From positions 1-6,750 of the forward strand of contig DHFK01000166.1 in NCBI GenBank assembly GCA_002400365.1: a stretch of DNA of 6,750 nucleotides, given 5' to 3'. A program made the translations under genes and the position numbers. Shown piece by piece: positions 1 to 4,032 of this stretch. The notes under the pieces are model-generated. The model was not told the origin of the DNA and made no database searches. It worked only from the letters and a program-made list of their open reading frames with translations. The DNA comes from Anaerolineales bacterium UBA4826 (GTDB lineage: Bacteria > Chloroflexota > Anaerolineae > UBA4142). Numbering within the stretch: the first letter of the stretch is position 1; each line of letters begins with the position of its first letter.

Positions 1-1
1 T

Positions 2-319
2 ACGTTTTCTTCAGGGCTGAAGATTCTCCGAGTCCACTGTGAACGAGATGGCAAGTCGCACTATTCTGAAGTAGCGGCTGCCGCCTACCTCGATCCAGCC
101 TACGTGTATCGTTTGTTGACAGGCGAGAAATCCCATCCGTCACCTAACACGATCATTCGCCTGGCACTTGCTCTTCGATTGACTGTGTCACAGACCGATG
201 AGCTTTTGATGGCGGCAGGGTATGCGCCATTGGCTCAACCGAAGTATCTGCGACGGATTGCGGACCGAGCGAGCAATTTGGGAATCCCCTTGACAAGCTC
301 GGTCGAAGAAAAACCATAA
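2..319 (+). CDS. XRE-family helix-turn-helix protein, 5' partial
   Basis: The frame is open from the window edge to a TAA at 317-319, so the true start is probably off the left end. An internal GTG at 104 is in frame but would cut the domain in two. The visible 105 residues read like the end of an XRE/Cro-type DNA-binding domain: a helix with SEVAAAAYLDPAYVYRLLTGEK (the recognition helix and the usual 'R-L-x-x-G-E-K' end), then a P-x-P-N-T-I-I-R-L-A-x-A-L helix, then a D-E-L-L-M-A-A-G-Y-A-P tail that is common in small XRE regulators. A short polar C-terminus follows. It is probably a transcriptional regulator, in keeping with phage- or island-type repressors. It converges on the recombinase gene with about 135 bases between them, where I see no terminator. 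The target operator is unknown; a palindrome upstream of the recombinase is one candidate. Confidence 0.75.
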   Translation, partial: TFSSGLKILRVHCERDGKSHYSEVAAAAYLDPAYVYRLLTGEKSHPSPNTIIRLALALRLTVSQTDELLMAAGYAPLAQPKYLRRIADRASNLGIPLTSSVEEKP

Positions 320-454
320 GCCGCAAGACCGTTAGGACGATTACGATTTTGTGTGCGACTGCTATCCCCTTTCGCGCAATTTGCTTCGAACGATCTCTCC
401 GAGCAGAAAGCCCAGCCAGGATGGACAAGAGTGCATCTCATCGACGACTGCCAC

Positions 455-1531
455 TTACTTGGTTCCCATGTCGGAAGTCGCGAGTGCCTTCGAGCCTGAT
501 CTCTGGGCAACTATTTTCCCTTTGCTAAAACGTCGGTATGTGACTCCCAACGAATCTACTGGTGAGAACTTGCGATGTTGCGCGAGCATGTGTTCATCGG
601 TCAGTTGCTCATAGTGATGCGTCATTGCCGCTGAAGCGTGTCCCAAGAACATCTGAAGTGACTTGGTATCGCCCCCTCCGACCAGATATTGCACTCCGCA
701 TGTGTGTCGCAACAAATGCGCGTGCAGGCGAGTCACACCGCTCGACTTGGCAAGGCGACTCATGGAATGAACGACAGCATTGACCGTCAGCGGATACCCG
801 TCTACGGAGAGGAACACATTATCAATGTCATCGCGGGCTGGGGGCGGTCGGAATGTTTGCGCGTAACGCAGAAGTGTTTGCTTGGCGGTCGCCCCGACTG
901 GAACAAAGCGCTCCTTCGATCCCTTGCCCATGATCTTGAATACGCCGCGCTCCCAGTCCACATCAGCCAGTTTCAACGAGACCAATTCCCCGGCGCGAAT
1001 TCCAGAATCAAGTAGGAGCAAGACCATCGCCAAAAGTCGCGCGCCGAGAAATGTGCCTGGGTTGATCGAGTGGATCACCTGTTGGATCTCGTCGGGTGAT
1101 AGCACGGCGATTTTGGTCTTGGGAAGTTTCGGCAATTCGAGTCGCTCAAGGATAGGTTTCTTGATGTACCCTTCGGCGTTCAGCCAGTTCGAGAATGCTC
1201 GCAGGATGCGGGCATGGCTGTGAACGGTCTGCGGCGAGTAAGTGGCACCTTCAATCGGGCGATTGAACTTATGCCCTTCGTATTTCGTGATCGGACCTTG
1301 CAAAGACGCCATGTACTCGCGCGCATCTTCGATAGTGAGATCACACAACTTGAGCGAGTGATCCCGGCTTTGAAGAAAACGGATGAACCGACCCAGGACG
1401 CTGCGAATAGCAATGAGCGTCTTGGGTGAGCAACCCGCGACCTTTTTACTGGTAGTGTAGTACTCGAGCAGAGTAGGGAGAGTGATCTCCATGCGTTCGT
1501 TCTTCCTTAAGAATTCGGATTTCCTGCTCAT
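455..1531 (-). CDS. tyrosine recombinase / integrase (XerC/D-like)
   Basis: This 358-residue protein is a site-specific DNA recombinase that cuts and rejoins DNA through a 3'-phosphotyrosine intermediate. An N-terminal core-binding (SAM-like) domain spans about residues 16-125, with the S-P-K-T-L and S-P-Q-T-V helices. The catalytic domain spans about 144-315 and keeps the full set: R179 (in DSGIRAGEL), K203 (in GKGSKER), H272 and R275 (in HLLRHT), H298 (in LGHAS) and nucleophile Y307 (in HHYEQ). The spacings R-K 24, H-R 3, R-H 23 and H-Y 9 equal those of XerD. About 50 residues follow the tyrosine, longer than in XerD (about 20), and residues 80-100 look like an insertion. The ATG at 1531 is favoured by an AGGAGG seven bases upstream; a second in-frame ATG is at codon 14. 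GC is lower than in the genes to the right, and tRNA-Gly lies about 215 bases upstream, so an island or phage integrase is likelier than housekeeping XerC or XerD. Confidence 0.93.
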   Translation of the reverse strand: MSRKSEFLRKNERMEITLPTLLEYYTTSKKVAGCSPKTLIAIRSVLGRFIRFLQSRDHSLKLCDLTIEDAREYMASLQGPITKYEGHKFNRPIEGATYSPQTVHSHARILRAFSNWLNAEGYIKKPILERLELPKLPKTKIAVLSPDEIQQVIHSINPGTFLGARLLAMVLLLLDSGIRAGELVSLKLADVDWERGVFKIMGKGSKERFVPVGATAKQTLLRYAQTFRPPPARDDIDNVFLSVDGYPLTVNAVVHSMSRLAKSSGVTRLHAHLLRHTCGVQYLVGGGDTKSLQMFLGHASAAMTHHYEQLTDEHMLAQHRKFSPVDSLGVTYRRFSKGKIVAQRSGSKALATSDMGTK

Positions 1532-1538
1532 TGTAAAG

Positions 1539-1544
1539 CCTCCT
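1539..1544 (-). promoter_or_regulatory. Shine-Dalgarno of the recombinase
   Basis: A perfect AGGAGG on the minus strand lies seven bases before the ATG at 1531. It fixes this start over the internal ATG at codon 14. I find no good -35/-10 pair between the tRNA terminator and this site, so the promoter of the recombinase is unresolved. Confidence 0.8.
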
Positions 1545-1558
1545 GGTGGTCAAGTCTA

Positions 1559-1573
1559 TTGTCTGCCAGACAA
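1559..1573. promoter_or_regulatory. perfect palindrome upstream of recombinase (possible operator or recombination site)
   Basis: TTGTCTG-C-CAGACAA is a perfect 7-bp inverted repeat around a single central base, 28 bases upstream of the recombinase start codon. Its size and place suit a dimeric repressor operator, for instance for an XRE protein such as the one at the left edge, or an arm of a recombination site. Neither role is shown by the sequence alone. Confidence 0.45.
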
Positions 1574-1583
1574 AACGCTGGAA

Positions 1584-1632
1584 AAGGTCGAAAATGTGAG
1601 AAGGTCGTTCTTCAAAAAATCAGAGAAGGTCA
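1584..1632 (-). repeat. three YGACCTTYTC direct repeats upstream of recombinase
   Basis: On the minus strand the motif YGACCTTYTC occurs three times, with the shared 7-mer at 1626-1632, 1601-1607 and 1584-1590 (steps of 25 and 17 bases). All copies are in the same orientation between the tRNA terminator and the recombinase. This looks like iterated protein-binding sites, for example integrase arm sites or activator sites, but chance repetition in a short low-complexity stretch is possible. Confidence 0.35.
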
Positions 1633-1681
1633 GGGTTTGAAACGCGCGAAACCTGGGGAGTTTTTCATCGCGAGTGGGGGA

Positions 1682-1714
1682 GAAAAACAAAAACCAGTCC
1701 TCATCGGACTGGTT
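1682..1714 (-). terminator. intrinsic terminator of the tRNA unit
   Basis: On the minus strand a perfect 9-bp stem, AACCAGTCC with GGACTGGTT, closes a 5-base loop (arms 1706-1714 and 1692-1700). The stem's own final T residues run straight into TTTGTTTTTC. It is a textbook Rho-independent terminator, about 35 bases after the 3' end of tRNA-Gly. It ends the tRNA transcript before the recombinase, which therefore needs its own promoter. Confidence 0.9.
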
Positions 1715-1747
1715 AGTGGGGGAAACTGCCCCTGCTCTTACAAAAAG

Positions 1748-1819
1748 AGCGGAAGACGGGATTTGAACCCGCGACCTTCTCCTTGGCAAGGAGACGCTCT
1801 ACCGCTGAGCCACTTCCGC
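1748..1819 (-). tRNA. tRNA-Gly (anticodon GCC)
   Basis: Read on the minus strand this folds into a full cloverleaf: acceptor GCGGAAG/CTTCCGC, D stem GCTC/GAGC, anticodon stem TCTCC/GGAGA with loop TTGCCAA (anticodon GCC, reading GGC/GGU), and T stem GCGGG/CCCGT (one G-U pair) with loop TTCAAAT. The base after the acceptor stem is T, the usual U73 discriminator of bacterial tRNA-Gly. The CCA end is not encoded, in contrast to its neighbour tRNA-Phe, so it must be added by nucleotidyltransferase. It is second in a two-tRNA unit and is followed by an intrinsic terminator. It lies beside a tyrosine recombinase, a class of enzyme that often uses tRNA 3' ends as attachment sites. Confidence 0.97.
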
Positions 1820-1826
1820 GCGGTGG

Positions 1827-1904
1827 CGTATGGCATATCGCGTATAGCAAATGGATTCATTCGCTATCTGCCATTCGCTATACGCCATCAGCCATTTGCC
1901 ATGC
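1827..1904. repeat. inverted arrays of heptamers between the two tRNAs
   Basis: Nearly the whole inter-tRNA spacer is built from 7-base units. Six or seven copies of about CYATNYG run from 1857 to 1904 (TCATTCG, CTATCTG, CCATTCG, CTATACG, CCATCAG, CCATTTG, then CCAT). Four copies of the reverse complement run from 1827 to 1854 (CGTATGG, CATATCG, CGTATAG, CAAATGG). The two arrays can pair as an imperfect long hairpin in the primary tRNA transcript, where it could help processing between the two tRNAs. It resembles the heptanucleotide short tandem repeats known from cyanobacteria and seen in other GC-rich environmental bacteria. A second, different heptamer repeat with the same inverted layout lies at 5335-5401. 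Confidence 0.75.
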
Positions 1905-1980
1905 TGGTGCCGAGGCGCAGAATCGGACTGCGGACACCACGGTTTTCAGCCGTGTGCTCTACCAACTGAGCTACCTCGGC
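1905..1980 (-). tRNA. tRNA-Phe (anticodon GAA)
   Basis: On the minus strand the cloverleaf is complete: acceptor GCCGAGG/CCTCGGC, D stem GCTC/GAGC, anticodon stem CACGG/CCGTG with loop CTGAAAA (anticodon GAA, reading UUY), variable loop GTGTC, T stem CGCAG/CTGCG, discriminator A, and an encoded CCA at 1905-1907. The T loop reads TCCGATT rather than the usual TTCGATT, so position 55, nearly always U (pseudouridine), is C here. All stems are intact, so the gene looks functional apart from this base. It is first in the tRNA unit and has its own promoter just upstream. Confidence 0.95.
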
Positions 1981-1991
1981 AAGCGCTTGTT

Positions 1992-2019
1992 ATTCTATCC
2001 GATCTCGCAATTTTGTCAA
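1992..2019 (-). promoter_or_regulatory. sigma70-type promoter of the tRNA-Phe/tRNA-Gly unit
   Basis: On the minus strand a perfect -35 TTGACA (2014-2019), a 16-base spacer and a -10 TAGAAT (1992-1997, 5 of 6 consensus) end 11 bases before the first base of tRNA-Phe. This gives a transcript start just ahead of the mature 5' end, typical of tRNA genes. It means the tRNAs do not depend on read-through from the riboswitch upstream. Confidence 0.85.
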
Positions 2020-2022
2020 ACT

Positions 2023-2136
2023 CGCTCCCGTGCCGGTGGAATTGGGAGCGCCGCTCCTGATCCGCGCTGATGCAGAAGCGGCGCATCACCAATCCGGTTG
2101 TCTTCCTTCCGCAGACGCCGACGGGAGGAGACAACC
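2023..2136. other. structured non-coding stretch with three hairpins
   Basis: No convincing gene lies between the tRNA promoter and the riboswitch terminator. The stretch instead holds three inverted repeats in a row. CGCTCCC/GGGAGCG (2023-2029 with 2044-2050) is a perfect 7-bp pair. GCGCCGCT/AGCGGCGC (2048-2055 with 2077-2084) is a perfect 8-bp pair sharing three bases with the first, so the two compete. The third is GGTTGTCT plus CCTTCC with GGGAGG plus AGACAACC (2096-2136), 14 pairs with one bulged T and one G-T pair around a 12-base loop. None has a T tract on either strand, so they are not standard terminators. It could be a small RNA, a structured 5' leader, or decayed sequence. A 25-codon ATG frame at 2163-2086 (-) overlaps it but has no Shine-Dalgarno. 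Confidence 0.5.
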
Positions 2137-2171
2137 AATCGAAAAGGAGGAGAAGAAGTGCATGGCCGACT

Positions 2172-2204
2172 AAAACAAAAAACCACAGGGGAAGACTGTG
2201 GTTT
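2172..2204 (-). terminator. intrinsic terminator of the c-di-AMP riboswitch
   Basis: On the minus strand AAACCACAG (2196-2204) pairs perfectly with CTGTGGTTT (2180-2188) around a 7-base loop, followed by TTTTGTTTTA. It is the expression platform of the aptamer directly upstream. An identical CTGTGG at 2227-2232 can pair with the same CCACAG and so form an antiterminator. Confidence 0.9.
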
Positions 2205-2234
2205 CTAAACGAGCGCACGTACTGCGCCACAGAC

Positions 2235-2367
2235 TTGTCCCCTTCAGTGCCTACGAAGTTAGCTGACGGGTTAGGGCTGAAGGATACCCCTCTCGCTCGG
2301 CGAGATACACCCCTCGTATGGTTCCTCCGTTCTCTCTTCAGGGCGTCAAGAGAGATTCGGCAGACAA
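2235..2367 (-). ncRNA. c-di-AMP riboswitch aptamer (ydaO-yuaA leader)
   Basis: The minus strand matches the conserved core of the ydaO-yuaA class, which senses cyclic di-AMP and usually shuts off potassium uptake, osmolyte or cell-wall hydrolase genes. In order it has TGCCGAATC (2354-2362), a variable hairpin (TCTCTCTT/AAGAGAGA, arms 2348-2355 and 2331-2338), ACGGAGGAACC (2320-2330), GGGGTGTATC (2304-2313), a hairpin TCTCGC/GCGAGA (2300-2305 with 2291-2296), AGGGGTATCC (2282-2291), the hallmark CCCGTCAGCTAAC (2258-2270) and GTAGGCA. The CTTCAG/CTGAAG helix (2277-2282 with 2242-2247) encloses the last block. An outer TTGTC/GACAA pairing (2363-2367 with 2235-2239) may close the whole aptamer. 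An intrinsic terminator follows, so control is by transcription termination. The oddity is that no recognisable target gene follows: beyond the terminator lie a structured stretch and tRNA-Phe. Confidence 0.92.
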
Positions 2368-2387
2368 CTATTCATTTTTCCACTTTC

Positions 2388-2416
2388 AATATACCACAAG
2401 AACTATAATGTGTCAA
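2388..2416 (-). promoter_or_regulatory. strong sigma70-type promoter of the riboswitch transcript
   Basis: On the minus strand a perfect -35 TTGACA (2411-2416), exactly 17 bases of spacer and a -10 TATATT (2388-2393, 5 of 6) predict a start near 2381, about 14 bases before the aptamer. It is close to consensus, so the switch itself is probably transcribed strongly. Confidence 0.87.
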
Positions 2417-2421
2417 GCCGC

Positions 2422-2468
2422 GCGAGCCGCGCTGCGAGCCGCGCAAAACCCAATTGCAAAACCCAATT
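2422..2468. repeat. tandem repeats between two divergent promoters
   Basis: Two sets of direct repeats fill the gap between the riboswitch promoter and the promoter of the zinc ribbon gene. GCGAGCCGCGC occurs at 2422-2432 and 2434-2444 (12-base period), and GCAAAACCCAATT occurs twice back to back at 2443-2455 and 2456-2468. They overlap by two bases. Their place between two -35 boxes suits a shared regulator site, but replication slippage could also have produced them. Confidence 0.7.
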
Positions 2469-2473
2469 GCGAG

Positions 2474-2502
2474 TTGACAAGCGGATTCTTATGGAGTAGT
2501 AT
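2474..2502 (+). promoter_or_regulatory. sigma70-type promoter of the zinc ribbon gene
   Basis: A perfect -35 TTGACA (2474-2479), a 17-base spacer and a -10 TAGTAT (2497-2502, 4 of 6) predict a start near 2509. An AAGGA at 2515-2519 is then followed by 10 bases before the ATG at 2530. The promoter is back to back with the riboswitch promoter, with 57 bases between the two -35 boxes. Confidence 0.8.
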
Positions 2503-2529
2503 TGTTACCGATTCAAGGACAAAACACCT

Positions 2530-3360
2530 ATGGCTTTCTGTCCCTATTGCGGCACCGGCAACCCACAGGACGCCGCGACCTGCAAGACCTGCGGCAAATC
2601 GCTCTCCATCGTACTAGACCGACCCTGCCCCAAGTGCGGTGCCATCAATCCACCCTCCACACGTTTTTGCACTCAATGCGGTGTGCGGCTCTCCATGGTC
2701 ACGGCGAAAGCGTCGGCTGCGAGCGCGCCCCGAACCCCGCGTTTTCCCGCGCCAGTCCCCGGGCAAGCCGGCGCGCAAGCCCCGGGCGTCCCGGATTGGT
2801 TGGGACGTTTGTACGGGCTGCCGTCAACCACGGAATCTCGATTGATCTGCACCCAAGACCTGGTGCGCATGGCAGCGGAATTGGGCGTCAACGTAGACGT
2901 GTCCATGCTTCAATTTTGGCAAAGGCGCGGGCTGATTCCGCTGCCCGTGCGCTGTCCCGGCGACGGCGGACAAGGCGCGCCCGACTATTACGACCGCTCG
3001 CTGCTGCGCCGAGTCCTCTTTATCCACCAAGCCCTGACCACCTATTCCATGCGCACCGGCGCGGTCCAACAGGAATTGGCGCAGATTGACGAGAGGATCG
3101 CGCAGGTCGGGCTGGACGACGCGGCGGCGGTGTACGAGAAACGCCTGGCGGAATTGCGTTCGCAACGCGAAGTTGAATTGCGCGAGGCGATCGTCAGAGC
3201 CATCGTCAGGTTGTTGGACGTTTCGCCTGAAGAGATCGTGGCAGTCACCGTGCGCATGAAGAACGGCGCGTCGGTTCACGTCCTGGCGGACCAAGCCGAG
3301 TTGGACAGGTCAGGCGACCTCCAGCATGTCTGGCGCGACCTCCCTTCCGAGTTTCCGTGA
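2530..3360 (+). CDS. double zinc ribbon / MerR-like DNA-binding protein
   Basis: This 276-residue protein opens with two zinc ribbon half-units of identical spacing, C4-C7/C18-C21 and C33-C36/C47-C50 (each CxxC-10-CxxC). They should bind two zinc ions, each as a small knuckle. A Pro/Ala-rich linker follows (about 60-90). Residues about 105-175 resemble a MerR-type winged helix: a V-S-M-L-Q-F-W-Q-R-R-G-L-I-P core, then Y-Y-D-R-S-L-L-R-R-V-L-F-I and a second helical pair. Residues 176-230 are a charged helix, likely a coiled coil for dimer formation as in MerR proteins, and a short mixed tail follows. No effector-binding domain is evident. It is probably a transcriptional regulator or scaffold; the target is unknown. 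Its promoter is divergent from the riboswitch promoter, and it converges on the response regulator gene with only nine bases between stops. The start is set by the ATG with AAGGA upstream and by the first CxxC at residue 4. Confidence 0.85.
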   Translation: MAFCPYCGTGNPQDAATCKTCGKSLSIVLDRPCPKCGAINPPSTRFCTQCGVRLSMVTAKASAASAPRTPRFPAPVPGQAGAQAPGVPDWLGRLYGLPSTTESRLICTQDLVRMAAELGVNVDVSMLQFWQRRGLIPLPVRCPGDGGQGAPDYYDRSLLRRVLFIHQALTTYSMRTGAVQQELAQIDERIAQVGLDDAAAVYEKRLAELRSQREVELREAIVRAIVRLLDVSPEEIVAVTVRMKNGASVHVLADQAELDRSGDLQHVWRDLPSEFP

Positions 3361-3369
3361 GTCGCGAGC

Positions 3370-4032
3370 CTACTCCAATCTAGCCAGCCCGCGTTTCAGC
3401 GCGAGGATCGCCGCTTGCGTGCGATCGTTCGCTTGCAGTTTACTCATGATCGCGCTGACGTAGTTCTTGACCGTGCCTTCGGAAAGAAACAAGGTCTCGG
3501 CGATCTCGCGATTCGATTTGCCGTTCGCGAGGTGCTGCAAGACCGTGAGTTCGCGTTCGGTCAGCGGTTCGATCGCGGGCAGGGCGTCGGCTTGGATCGC
3601 CGCGTGCGTCGTCAGGCGATTGAATTCCGCCAGCACGCGCCCAGCCACCGCCGGATCAATCGTCACCTCACCCGCGACTGCGCCGCGGATCGCGCGCACA
3701 ATGTCCGCGCTGTCGCTGTCCTTGAGCAAATAGCCGCACGCGCCAGCGCGCAGGGCGTCAAAGACCCACTCGTCGGCGCTGTAGGTGGTCAGCACGACGA
3801 TCCGGGTCTGCGGAAATTTCTCGACGATGGCGCGCGTGGCTTGGATGCCGTTCAGCACCGGCATTTTCAGATCCATCAGCACGACCTCGGGCTTGAGCCG
3901 CGCGGTTTGCTCGATCGCTTCCTGACCGTTCGCCGCTGCGCCGACCACTTCGATATTGACTTCGTGTTTGAGAATCACGCGCAAGCCCTGGCGCACGACG
4001 TCTTGATCGTCCACGATAAGAACGCGAATCAT
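3370..4032 (-). CDS. NarL/FixJ-family response regulator
   Basis: This 220-residue cytoplasmic transcription factor is the output half of a two-component system. The receiver domain (1-120) has the acidic pair D8/D9, phosphoacceptor D54 (in VLMDLKMP), T82 and K104 (in LLKD); the D54-K104 spacing fits the family. A linker leads to a LuxR-type helix-turn-helix (about 156-215) with LTERE, the NREIAETLFLSEGTVKNYV recognition region and the usual K-L end. The length is normal for the family. The start codon overlaps the kinase stop as ATGA, so the two proteins should be translationally coupled and made in fixed ratio. The ABC permease upstream is the likeliest target. The LiaR, DesR and YxjL groups are possible relatives, and I cannot choose between them. 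Confidence 0.95.
   Translation of the reverse strand: MIRVLIVDDQDVVRQGLRVILKHEVNIEVVGAAANGQEAIEQTARLKPEVVLMDLKMPVLNGIQATRAIVEKFPQTRIVVLTTYSADEWVFDALRAGACGYLLKDSDSADIVRAIRGAVAGEVTIDPAVAGRVLAEFNRLTTHAAIQADALPAIEPLTERELTVLQHLANGKSNREIAETLFLSEGTVKNYVSAIMSKLQANDRTQAAILALKRGLARLE

Noticed and set aside
320..454. Possible terminator or small gene between the XRE fragment and the recombinase
   Set aside because: I found no stem with a T tract on either strand and no frame with a ribosome binding site.
1556..1789. 77-codon minus-strand frame across the tRNA-Gly 3' half and terminator
   Set aside because: It overlaps a complete tRNA and its terminator; the start reads like the familiar false protein translated from tRNA sequence.
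1559..1969. 136-codon plus-strand frame across both tRNAs
   Set aside because: It is an antisense reading of two tRNA genes, giving the well-known RRDLNPRPSPWQG-type false peptide.
2086..2163. 25-codon ATG frame on the minus strand directly after the riboswitch terminator
   Set aside because: No Shine-Dalgarno precedes it and it runs through a strong hairpin. Kept only as a remote option in the orphan riboswitch finding.
2158..2208. 16-residue GTG frame on the plus strand with AAGGAGG seven bases upstream
   Set aside because: The spacing is good, but the site is part of a purine run and the frame reads antisense through the terminator hairpin.
1946..2230. 94-codon minus-strand frame after the riboswitch
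   Set aside because: It spans the terminator hairpin, the tRNA promoter and part of tRNA-Phe, and starts inside the antiterminator. It is not a credible riboswitch target.
2422..2468. Possible CRISPR array
   Set aside because: The repeats are only 11-13 bases, have almost no spacers, and each occurs just twice.
2502..3089. 195-codon plus-strand frame overlapping the zinc ribbon gene
   Set aside because: It is an out-of-frame shadow, Arg/Pro/Ala-rich without domains, starting at the -10 of the promoter.
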